A stretch of 64,000 nucleotides of DNA from Streptomyces xanthophaeus (lineage in GTDB: Bacteria > Actinomycetota > Actinomycetes > Streptomycetales > Streptomycetaceae). Made by a program: the position numbers and the translations under genes. Shown here piece after piece: positions 1 to 7,013 of this stretch. Every line of letters begins with the position of its first letter. Position 1 is the first letter of the stretch. The stretch spans positions 1,798,001 through 1,862,000 of the forward strand of contig NZ_CP076543.1 in assembly GCF_030440515.1 (NCBI RefSeq). The letters are read 5' to 3'. A model generated the notes under the pieces. That model had not been told where the DNA came from, ran no database searches, and saw only the letters and a program-made list of their open reading frames with translations.

Positions 1-1160
1 GGTCCGTGTTCACACGGCGCTCGATGGAGCTGCGCCGCCGCTCCTTCACCCACGTCCCCTACGAGCGCACCGGCCCCTCCGTCATCCCCGACATCTACAT
101 GCCGCACCGGCTCACCCTCAGCCCGCACCTGGCGCACGCGCGCGAGGAGTCCGTGGCCTGGTCCCGGCGGATGGGCCTGCTGGACCCGCAGTCCGGCGAC
201 CCCGGCTCGGCGATCTGGACCGAGGAGCGGCTGCGGGGCTTCGACTTCGCGCTCTGCTCGGCCGGGATCGACCCCGACGCCACGCCGGAGCAGCTGGCCC
301 TCAACGCCTGCTGGCTGACCTGGGGTACGTACGGGGACGACTACTACCCGGTGGTCTTCTCCCAGGGCAGGAACCTTCCGGCAGCCAAGGCGACCACCGC
401 CCGCCTGGCGGCCATGATCCCGGTCGACCTCGCCGCACGGCCGGAGCCGGTGACCGCGATGGAGCGCGCGCTCGGCGACCTGTGGGTGCGCTCCGGCGCC
501 GGCATGACCGCCGGGCAGCGCACCGAGTTCCGGGCGACCCTGGTGAGCATGCTGGAGAGCTGGCTGTGGGAGGTGGACAACCAGATCCAGAACCGCATCC
601 CGGACCCGGTGGACTACGCGGAGATGCGCCGCCACACCTTCGGCAGCCACCTCACGATGTACCTGTGCCGGCTCGGACACCAGGGCCGGGGCATCCCCGA
701 GGAGATCTACGCCTCCGGGACCATCCGTTCCCTGGAGAACGCGGTCGCGGACGCCGCCTGCCTGATCAACGACATCTACTCCTACCAGAAGGAGGTGGAG
801 GTCGAGGGCGAGGTCCACAACTACATCCTGGTCACCCGGAACTTCTTCGACATCGGCTACCCGCAGGCCCTGCACATCTGCCATGAGCTGATGACCCGGC
901 GGACCGAGGAGTTCGAGCACATCGTGGCGAACCTGCTGCCGCTGCTCTACGACGACTGGAAGCTCGGCCGGCAGGCCCGGCAGGCCCTGGACGCCTACGT
1001 GGGCGAGCTGCAGGACTGGCACGCCGGCATCCTCAACTGGCACCAACAGATCCGCCGTTACCGTCCCGAGGACCTGCACGCGCGGCCCGACCTGCTGTCC
1101 ACGGCCGTCCTGGGAGCCGGCTTCGGCATGTCGGCCGCCCGGATCGCACGGCCCGCCTGA
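1..1160 (+). CDS. geoA: Geosmin synthase, C-terminal domain (5' end outside window)
   Basis: Class I terpene synthase fold. The reading frame is open to the window edge, and the first visible residues resemble the linker between the two domains of bifunctional germacradienol/geosmin synthase, so this is probably the second (geosmin-forming) domain of a roughly 700-750-residue protein. The first metal motif appears as the degenerate GTYGDDYYP (near residue 110 of the visible part), typical of that C-terminal domain rather than a canonical DDxxD. The second is NDIYSYQKEVE, the NSE-type motif. The HNYILV stretch and the ILNWHxxIRRY tail also fit. A GTG at 6 could be read as a start but has no ribosome binding site in view. 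Known role: converts germacradienol to the earthy odorant geosmin in the cytoplasm. It ends at a strong hairpin. Confidence 0.85.
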   Translation, partial: SVFTRRSMELRRRSFTHVPYERTGPSVIPDIYMPHRLTLSPHLAHAREESVAWSRRMGLLDPQSGDPGSAIWTEERLRGFDFALCSAGIDPDATPEQLALNACWLTWGTYGDDYYPVVFSQGRNLPAAKATTARLAAMIPVDLAARPEPVTAMERALGDLWVRSGAGMTAGQRTEFRATLVSMLESWLWEVDNQIQNRIPDPVDYAEMRRHTFGSHLTMYLCRLGHQGRGIPEEIYASGTIRSLENAVADAACLINDIYSYQKEVEVEGEVHNYILVTRNFFDIGYPQALHICHELMTRRTEEFEHIVANLLPLLYDDWKLGRQARQALDAYVGELQDWHAGILNWHQQIRRYRPEDLHARPDLLSTAVLGAGFGMSAARIARPA

Positions 1161-1162
1161 TC

Positions 1163-1181
1163 CCGCCGGCCGTGCCGGCGG
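1163..1181. terminator. Hairpin terminator between convergent genes
   Basis: Perfect 8-bp stem (CCGCCGGC / GCCGGCGG) with a 3-nt CGT loop, 2 bp after the geosmin synthase stop. It sits between convergent genes and could end transcription from both sides. There is no U-tract, as is common for actinobacterial terminators. Confidence 0.55.
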
Positions 1182-1221
1182 AGGCGGGGCGGGGGCGCCT
1201 GCGCCGGGACACGGCCGTACG

Positions 1222-2454
1222 TCAGAACTCGTCGCCCGTGTGCGGGAGTACGGCCGTGCGCAGGGCCGCGTCCAGCGCATCGGCCGCGCCGGGCGTGTGC
1301 TCGCGTACCAGCCCGGCGGCGACGAGTTCCCCGACCCGGGTCCCGCCGAGGTAGCAGGCGGCCAGTTCGCGTACGTCAAGGGCAAGGTCGGCGGCGGAGT
1401 CCGCATGCTCGTACGTGGCCCCGTCCGGCCCGGCCGTCAGCCGGAACCGTCCGGCGTTGGCGGGCATCCGCGCGTCGTGCACCTCCAGCACCACGTCCAC
1501 CGGCGCGGCCCAGGACCGCGCCGTCAGGGCCGCGCGTACGTCGACCAGGCGCAGCCAGAGCGCCGGGAACTGGGCGGTGACCCGCACCTGGTCCCGGTCC
1601 GCGGCGAAGTGCAGCAGCGGGTCGTCGGCCGGACGGCCCCACGCGGAGACCTTGCCGGTGAGGTCGAGGGAGGCCACGCACTCCCACAGCGCGGCGGCCA
1701 CCGCCGGGGTGTCGGCCTCCAGTTCGTCGACCCGGACCAGGCCCGGCACCCGGGCGGGCCCGGCGCCGGCCTCCGGCTTGGTGCGGTAGAGCACGTACCC
1801 GGCGATCGGCTGGTCCGGGTCGCCCAGGACGATGATCCGCGGCGGGCTCAGCTCCTCGTCCTCCTCGTCCTGTTCGGCCAGCCACTCCTCGGTCCAGCGC
1901 TCCGCGCTGCGGGTGGGGCGGCCGGCCCGCCCGGCGCGGGCCGCCTCGTAGAAGGGCCCGACGACGGCGACGGCCTCCTCCGGGTCGACGAACCGCAGCG
2001 GGCGCCGGTCCGGGTCGATGCGCAGGGCCAGCGGGCGGGTGGAGTCGATCTCGATGGTGGCGCCGGTGGTGGCGCTGCCGTAGCCGAAGCGGCCGTAGAT
2101 CGCGGCCTCGGAGGCCCAGAGGGCGGCGAGCGGGCTGCCCGCGTCGGCGGTCCGCCGCAGCATCTCTCCCATCAGAGCGGTGAGCACGCCGCGCCGTCGG
2201 TGGGTGGGGGCGACGCCGACGAAGGTGAGCCCGGGGCAGGGCAGGTCCGCCCCGGGCACCGAGAGCCGGAAGTCGTACGCGGCCATGAAGCCGGCCAGGA
2301 CCGTGCCGTCGTAGGCGCCGAGCCGGTCGCAACGCGCGAGCAGCGCGTGGTGTTTCTCCCGGACCTCCTTCTCGGGCCGGTCGTGGAAGACCAGGTAGGC
2401 GAGCTCCAGAGCACGGTCGATGTCGGACTCGGGTACCTCGCGGATGTCCACCAT
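1222..2454 (-). CDS. Eis-like GNAT N-acetyltransferase
   Basis: 410 residues, close to the 400-410 usual for the Eis family (GNAT domain, second GNAT-like domain, sterol-carrier-like C-terminus). The acetyl-CoA loop is VGVAPTHRRRGV (about 79-90). IYGRFGYG follows, with Tyr125 where Eis carries its general acid. The protein ends in ...GDEF, so a C-terminal Phe carboxylate is available, the group used as general base in Mycobacterium tuberculosis Eis. The family acetylates amines, including aminoglycosides and lysine side chains; the substrate here cannot be read from sequence. It is transcribed alone toward the geosmin synthase terminator. Confidence 0.85.
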   Translation of the reverse strand: MVDIREVPESDIDRALELAYLVFHDRPEKEVREKHHALLARCDRLGAYDGTVLAGFMAAYDFRLSVPGADLPCPGLTFVGVAPTHRRRGVLTALMGEMLRRTADAGSPLAALWASEAAIYGRFGYGSATTGATIEIDSTRPLALRIDPDRRPLRFVDPEEAVAVVGPFYEAARAGRAGRPTRSAERWTEEWLAEQDEEDEELSPPRIIVLGDPDQPIAGYVLYRTKPEAGAGPARVPGLVRVDELEADTPAVAAALWECVASLDLTGKVSAWGRPADDPLLHFAADRDQVRVTAQFPALWLRLVDVRAALTARSWAAPVDVVLEVHDARMPANAGRFRLTAGPDGATYEHADSAADLALDVRELAACYLGGTRVGELVAAGLVREHTPGAADALDAALRTAVLPHTGDEF

Positions 2455-2576
2455 GATCGCGAGACTAATCGGTCATCGTGGGACCGGTCACCTCATAGCA
2501 GCCAGGGTGCGCGCGTGCGGCCGGTGTGCGACCCTGCCGCGGACGTCCTGCGCACCTCCTGCGGACCTCCTGCGGG

Positions 2577-3842
2577 CTACCGTGCGGCGGGACCGGTCCA
2601 GCCGGCCGGGACGCGGCCGAGCCGGACGCGCTGCGGATGGTCCCCGACAGGGACGGAGACCCGCTTGGTGCCGGTGGCGAAGTCGATGGCCGTGACCCGG
2701 TCGGCGCCGCTCTCGGAGATCACGCAGGCGCTGCCGTCGCCGGAGACCGTGGCCCAGTACGGCTTGGCGGCGGGCACGAGCGGCCCTTCGGCGAGGGTGG
2801 CGCGGTCCACGACGGTCGCGTAGTCGTCCATGGTGCCCGCGATGCAGAGCTTCGCCCCGTCCGGACTCATCGACATGCCGTGGTGGCGGGAGTCGTTGAC
2901 CCAGGTGGTGCGGTCGGTACTGGTGGCGGGGTTCATCGGGAGGGTCTTGAGACGGGTGATCCGGTCGGAGGGGACGTCGTACTCCAGGAAGCCGTTGAAG
3001 AAGGACACCTGGAAGTAGAGCTTCGACTCGTCGGGACTGAAGGACACCGGGCGGACGGCGTCGGACAGGTCGCGGCGGCCGAAGGCGTCCAGCCGCTCCC
3101 GCATGTCGATCACCCGGACCGTGCGGAAGGTCTGCGCGTCGACCACGGTGATCTTGCGGTCGCCCTTCGTCCAGTCCAGCCAGGGCGCGTCCAGGGCGGT
3201 GTTCACCTCGCCGATGGAGCTGTTCCACAGAAAGCGGCCGTCGCGGGTGAAGGTGTTCTCGTGCGGCTTGTCCCCGGTGCCGAAGGAACCGACCTGCCGC
3301 CCGGTGGTGATGTCCAGGACGTGCACGGTGTTGGAGGTGGAGGCCGAGACGGCGACGCGCGTCCCGTCCGGCGAGACAGCCATGTGGTCGGAGCGGTACC
3401 CGGACACCGGGAAGCGCCAGTTGACGCGTCCGGAGGCCACGTCGATGGACACGACGTCGGCGAAGCTGGGGCGGGAGACGACGACCGCGGAGCCGTCCGG
3501 GGTGGTGAACATGTCGTCGACGAACTGGTCGTGCCCCTCGCCCGCGCTCTCCCGGATGCCGAGGAAGAAGGCGAGCTTGACGGGGTTGAGGTAGATCTCC
3601 CGCAGCCGCTCCGCCTTGTCGGGGACCACGTCGATCCGGCCGACCTTGGCGAGATCGCCGGTGGAGGCGAGGACGTCGGCGGTCCCCTCCCAGTTGTTCC
3701 CGACGAAGAGCACCTCGCGCAGACCGCCACCCGGACCGGATCCCGGCCCGGAACCGGGAACGGAGCCGGCCGGGGCCGGGGTGAAGGCGGTGAGCAGGGT
3801 GGCCGCGGCCAGCAGGCCCAGGGTTCGCACGGTACGCAACAT
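2577..3842 (-). CDS. Secreted YVTN-type beta-propeller protein
   Basis: 421 residues. A signal peptide is visible (MLRTVRTLGLLAAATLLTAF, then AGS), followed by a Gly/Pro/Ser linker. The body has repeated propeller blades of the type (F/V)SPDG(T/S)...V.D..T(G/R), for example MAVSPDGTRVAVSAS, VHVLDITTGRQVGSF, VSFSPDESKLYF and MSMSPDGAKLC. These are the marks of the YVTN/cytochrome D1-like propeller family, which serve as extracytoplasmic binding platforms. No catalytic residues can be named. The ATG is preceded by GGAG. It lies head-to-tail after the xdhC terminator, so it probably has its own promoter. Confidence 0.75.
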   Translation of the reverse strand: MLRTVRTLGLLAAATLLTAFTPAPAGSVPGSGPGSGPGGGLREVLFVGNNWEGTADVLASTGDLAKVGRIDVVPDKAERLREIYLNPVKLAFFLGIRESAGEGHDQFVDDMFTTPDGSAVVVSRPSFADVVSIDVASGRVNWRFPVSGYRSDHMAVSPDGTRVAVSASTSNTVHVLDITTGRQVGSFGTGDKPHENTFTRDGRFLWNSSIGEVNTALDAPWLDWTKGDRKITVVDAQTFRTVRVIDMRERLDAFGRRDLSDAVRPVSFSPDESKLYFQVSFFNGFLEYDVPSDRITRLKTLPMNPATSTDRTTWVNDSRHHGMSMSPDGAKLCIAGTMDDYATVVDRATLAEGPLVPAAKPYWATVSGDGSACVISESGADRVTAIDFATGTKRVSVPVGDHPQRVRLGRVPAGWTGPAAR

Positions 3843-3876
3843 CCGCTCAACTCCGCTGCGGGGAAGGGATGGAGAG

Positions 3877-3907
3877 GGTGCCTCCTATTACCGGCGGGTA
3901 AAATAGG
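3877..3907. promoter_or_regulatory. Interrupted inverted repeat upstream of propeller gene
   Basis: CCTATTACC and GGGTAAAATAGG face each other across a short GGC centre, about 35 bp before the propeller gene start. This AT-rich patch in a GC-rich genome is a plausible promoter/operator (TAATAG could be the minus-strand -10). No regulator is implied by the neighbours. Confidence 0.3.
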
Positions 3908-3918
3908 GGGAACGGCAC

Positions 3919-3948
3919 AAGGGCGCAACCCCCACGGGGTGCGCCCTT
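3919..3948 (-). terminator. Terminator of xdhC
   Basis: Stem AAGGGCGCA(A)CCCC paired with GGGGTGCGCCCTT, one bulged A, 3-nt loop. It lies 25 bp downstream of the xdhC stop and separates it from the beta-propeller gene. Confidence 0.65.
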
Positions 3949-3972
3949 CTCTCACGTCCGGCCGTCACGCCT

Positions 3973-5124
3973 TCAGGCGACGGAACCGATCCGGTCGAGC
4001 ATCGTGTGCGAGATGTCCGGGTGGATCGGGATGTGCGCGCCGGTCAGGGCCGCGCCGGTGCCGCCGCGGCGGTTCGCGACGATCTCGGCGGCGATGGACA
4101 GCGCGGTCTCCTCCGGGGAGCGGGCGCCGAGGTCCAGGCCGATCGGGGAGCGCAGCCGGGCCAGTTCGAGCTCGGTCACGCCGACCTCGCGCAGCCGCTC
4201 GTTGCGGTCCTCGTGGGTGCGGCGGGAGCCCATGGCGCCGACGTAGGCGACGGGCAGCCTGAGGGCCAGTTCGAGGAGCGGGACGTCGAACTTGGCGTCG
4301 TGGGTGAGCACGCACAGGACGGTCCTGCTGTCCACGTCCGTGGCCTCCAGGTAGCGGTGGGGCCAGTCGACGACGATCTCGTCCGCCTCCGGGAAGCGGG
4401 TCTTCGTCGCGAAGACGGGCCGCGCGTCGCACACGGTCACCCGGTAGCCGAGGAACTTGCCGATCCGCACGAGGGCGGAGGCGAAGTCGATGGCACCGAA
4501 GACGATCATCCGCGGGGGCGGGACGCTGGACTCGACCAGCACCTGCAGCGGTTCTCCGCAGAGCCTGCCGTCGGCGCCGATCTCCAGCACGCCGGTCCGG
4601 CCGGCGTCGAGCATGGCGCGGGCCTCCTCGGCGATGGTGCGGTCCAGCTCGGGGTGTCCGCCGAAGCCGCCCTGGTGGGCGCCTTCGGTACGGACGAACA
4701 CGGCGCGGCCCATGAGCTCCGCCGGGCCCTGCGCGATCCGCGCCACGGCCGCGGCCTCGCCGCGGGCCGCGGCGGCCAGCCCGGCCGCGAAGACCTCCCG
4801 GGCGGGAGAGCCCACGCGGACCGGGGTGACCAGGATGTCGATGATCCCGCCGCAGGTCAGGCCCACGGCGAAGGCATCGTCGTCGCTGTACCCGAAGCGC
4901 TCGTGAACGGTCTCGCCGTCCTCCAGCGCCTGCCGGCACAGCTCGTACACCGCACCTTCCACGCATCCGCCGGAGACCGAGCCGATGGCCGTGCCCTCGC
5001 TGTCGACGGCGAGTGCGGCCCCGGGCTGCCGGGGCGCGCTCCCGCCGACCGCCACGACGGTGGCGACGGCGAAGTCACGCCCCTGCTCGACCCACCGGTT
5101 CAGCTCTTCGGCGATGTCCAGCAT
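3973..5124 (-). CDS. xdhC: XdhC/CoxI family molybdenum-cofactor insertion protein
   Basis: 383 residues from the ATG at 5124, chosen because GAGGAGG sits 6 nt upstream. An in-frame start 20 codons earlier has no such site and adds non-conserved sequence. The N-terminal XdhC/CoxI domain is marked by ATVVAVGGSAPRQPGAALAV, GSVSGGCVEGAVYE and GLTCGGIIDI. The C-terminal Rossmann-like domain is marked by IVFGAIDFASALVRIGKFLGYRVTVCDARPVFAT and YVGAMGSRRT. Known role: binds molybdopterin cofactor, promotes its sulfuration and delivers it to xanthine dehydrogenase. The neighbouring xanthine dehydrogenase operon on the same strand fits. Confidence 0.9.
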   Translation of the reverse strand: MLDIAEELNRWVEQGRDFAVATVVAVGGSAPRQPGAALAVDSEGTAIGSVSGGCVEGAVYELCRQALEDGETVHERFGYSDDDAFAVGLTCGGIIDILVTPVRVGSPAREVFAAGLAAAARGEAAAVARIAQGPAELMGRAVFVRTEGAHQGGFGGHPELDRTIAEEARAMLDAGRTGVLEIGADGRLCGEPLQVLVESSVPPPRMIVFGAIDFASALVRIGKFLGYRVTVCDARPVFATKTRFPEADEIVVDWPHRYLEATDVDSRTVLCVLTHDAKFDVPLLELALRLPVAYVGAMGSRRTHEDRNERLREVGVTELELARLRSPIGLDLGARSPEETALSIAAEIVANRRGGTGAALTGAHIPIHPDISHTMLDRIGSVA

Positions 5125-5162
5125 GGGGGGCCTCCTCGGAGAGGTTCGGTTCCAGTATCTGA

Positions 5163-5210
5163 CACGTACATCGGGTACGTGCACCGGATACGTGGAGGTG
5201 CGGGTACGTG
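5163..5210. promoter_or_regulatory. Cluster of TACGTG boxes before xdhC
   Basis: CACGTAC-ATCGG-GTACGTG is a perfect inverted repeat (7-bp arms, 5-nt gap) at 5163-5181. Two more TACGTG copies follow at 5189-5194 and 5204-5210, all within about 85 bp of the xdhC start. This is the arrangement of a multi-site operator; the binding protein is unknown. Confidence 0.4.
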
Positions 5211-5229
5211 ATGATCAGGCGCTTGGGGG

Positions 5230-6693
5230 TCAGCCGACCCCGAGCCAGTGCTCGATCGGGTTCAGGGCGAAGAACACCACGAAGATCGCGGTGAGCGCCC
5301 ACATGAAGCCGCCGATCTCCCGGGCCTTGCCCTGAGCGATCTTGATGGCGACGTAGGAGATCACACCGGCGGCGACGCCGGCCGTGATCGAGTACGTGAA
5401 CGGCATGATCACGACGGTCAGGAAGACCGGGATCGCGGTCGCGCTGTCGGCCCAGTCCACGTGGCGGGCGTTCTGCATCATCATCGCGCCGATGACGACC
5501 AGGGCCGCGGAGGCGACCTCACCCGGGACGATCTGCGTGATCGGGGTGAAGAAGAGGCACGCGGCGAAGAACAGGCCGGTGACCACGGAGGCGAGACCCG
5601 TGCGGGCACCCTCGCCGACGCCGGTCGCGGACTCGACGAAGACGGTCTGGCCGGAGCCGCCCGCGATGCCACCGATGGCGCCACCGGCGCCGTCGATGAA
5701 GAGCGCCTTGGACAGGCCCGGCATGCGGCCCTTGTCGTCGGCCAGCTTGGCCTCGGTGCCGACACCGATGATGGTGGCCATGGCGTCGAAGAAGCCGGCG
5801 AGCACCAGCGTGAAGACGATCATGCCGATCGTCATGTAGCCGACGTCGCCCCAGCCGCCGAAGGAGACGTCACCGAAGAGCGAGAAGTTCGGCATCGAGA
5901 CCGCGGAGCCGTCGAGCTCCGGCGGGCCGTTCTTCCAGGCCTTCGGGTCGATGTCCACGACGGCGTTGAGGATCGCGGCCAGGACGGTGCCGCCGACGAT
6001 GCCGATCAGGATGGCGCCGGGCACCTTGCGGGCCTGGAGCATGAAGATGGCGACCAGGGTGATGCAGAAGAGCAGCACGGGCCAGCCGGACAGCTCACCG
6101 ACCGCACCGAGCTGGACGGGGGGACCGAACTCCGGGCCCTTGCCGACGAAACCGGCCTTGAAGAAGCCGATCAGGGCGACGAAGAGGCCGATGCCCATGG
6201 TGATCGCGTGCTTGAGCGCGAGGGGGATCGCGTTCATGATCATCTCGCGGAGGCCGGTGACGACCAGGAGACAGATCACGACACCGTAGACCACACACAT
6301 GCCCATGGCCTGCGGCCAGGTCATCTGGGGGGCCACCTGCGAGGCCAGCACGCCGGACACGGAGAGACCGGCGGCGAGGGCGAGCGGCACCTTGCCGACG
6401 AAGCCCATGAGGAGCGTCGTGACGGCTGCGGCGAACGCGGTGGCGGTGATGATCGCCGACCCGTCCATCACCGTGCCGGCGACGTCCTTGCCCGACAGGA
6501 GCAGGGGGTTGAGCAGGAGGATGTACGCCATCGCCATGAAGGTCGTGATACCGCCACGGACCTCGTTGCCGACGTTCGAGCCTCTGTGCGTTATATGGAA
6601 ATAGCGGTCGAGCCAGGACCGTCCGGCGGGCGGCTGGGAGCCGTCGCCGGCTTCCTCCGCGGTGGTCTTGGGCTCTACTGACGATTGGGTCAT
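5230..6693 (-). CDS. NCS2 family purine permease (AzgA-like)
   Basis: 487 residues from the ATG at 6693 (GGGAG upstream). A longer in-frame reading would add about 88 residues of non-membrane sequence from the intergenic region and is rejected. RGSNVGNEVRGGITTFMAMAYILLLNPLLLSG is the conserved opening of the AzgA/PbuG branch of the nucleobase-cation symporter-2 family. The typical run of about 12-14 hydrophobic helices follows, with SGQTVFVESATGVGEGARTGLASVVTG as the conserved substrate-site region. Known role: proton-coupled uptake of adenine, guanine or hypoxanthine. Its place between xdhC and xanthine dehydrogenase indicates it feeds purine breakdown. Confidence 0.9.
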   Translation of the reverse strand: MTQSSVEPKTTAEEAGDGSQPPAGRSWLDRYFHITHRGSNVGNEVRGGITTFMAMAYILLLNPLLLSGKDVAGTVMDGSAIITATAFAAAVTTLLMGFVGKVPLALAAGLSVSGVLASQVAPQMTWPQAMGMCVVYGVVICLLVVTGLREMIMNAIPLALKHAITMGIGLFVALIGFFKAGFVGKGPEFGPPVQLGAVGELSGWPVLLFCITLVAIFMLQARKVPGAILIGIVGGTVLAAILNAVVDIDPKAWKNGPPELDGSAVSMPNFSLFGDVSFGGWGDVGYMTIGMIVFTLVLAGFFDAMATIIGVGTEAKLADDKGRMPGLSKALFIDGAGGAIGGIAGGSGQTVFVESATGVGEGARTGLASVVTGLFFAACLFFTPITQIVPGEVASAALVVIGAMMMQNARHVDWADSATAIPVFLTVVIMPFTYSITAGVAAGVISYVAIKIAQGKAREIGGFMWALTAIFVVFFALNPIEHWLGVG

Positions 6694-6917
6694 GGTGCCT
6701 AACTCCCAAGGTTCAAAGGGGCACCCGCTTGGAGATTGGAGATGCGGGATTTGGGATGCTGCGTTTGGCTGCACGACCCGGGGTGACGGCCCGAGGCGAC
6801 GCGAATGTTCACTGCGTGTACTGCGGGTAGTGCGGGGGTGACCGCTGGTACTACGGGGGTTCTTGCAGGGGTACTGCCAGGTGAAGGGACCGCGAGCGGT
6901 GCGGTGCTTCGTATGTC

Positions 6918-6968
6918 CTCCGGGCGGTGTGGCGTGAAGTGTGACGTTCCCATGCACACCGCCCGGAG
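6918..6968. repeat. Long inverted repeat, 14-bp perfect arms
   Basis: CTCCGGGCGGTGTG (6918-6931) is exactly complementary to CACACCGCCCGGAG (6955-6968) across a 23-nt spacer. Read from the minus strand it would be a hairpin 10 nt after the first terminator and upstream of the permease. It could be a backup terminator, an mRNA stability element or part of a leader. Confidence 0.6.
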
Positions 6969-6977
6969 AGTCTGAGG

Positions 6978-7005
6978 GGTCCGGGGGCCTCGCGGCCCCC
7001 GGACC
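6978..7005 (-). terminator. Terminator of the xanthine dehydrogenase operon
   Basis: Perfect 12-bp stem (GGTCCGGGGGCC / GGCCCCCGGACC) with a TCGC loop, starting 8 bp after the Mo-subunit stop codon. Confidence 0.75.
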
Positions 7006-7013
7006 ACGCCGTC

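Larger units (their letters stand above)
6694..7013. other. 320-bp intergenic region, permease leader
   Basis: No supported gene. From the right it holds the xanthine dehydrogenase terminator, a second long inverted repeat, then (about 6805-6880) short degenerate repeats around GTACTGC(G/C)GG / GTAGTGCGGG / GTACTACGGG that may form a regulatory region for the permease. I see no match to the purine riboswitch layout. Confidence 0.5.

Noticed and set aside
1240..2823. Long plus-strand open frame of 527 codons
   Set aside because: It lies antisense to the Eis-like gene and has the Gly/Arg/Val-rich composition of a shadow frame in high-GC DNA.
5248..6681. Plus-strand open frame of 477 codons antisense to the NCS2 permease
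   Set aside because: Made almost wholly of Asp/Gly/His/Arg, the usual antisense image of a membrane protein gene; no domain.
6694..6957. N-terminal extension of the purine permease
   Set aside because: Extension is hydrophilic, unlike the family, and crosses a long inverted repeat; the ATG at 6693 begins the conserved protein.
6694..7013. Purine riboswitch before the permease
   Set aside because: Region is GC-rich with two simple long stems; no three-way junction with conserved purine-riboswitch loops can be drawn.
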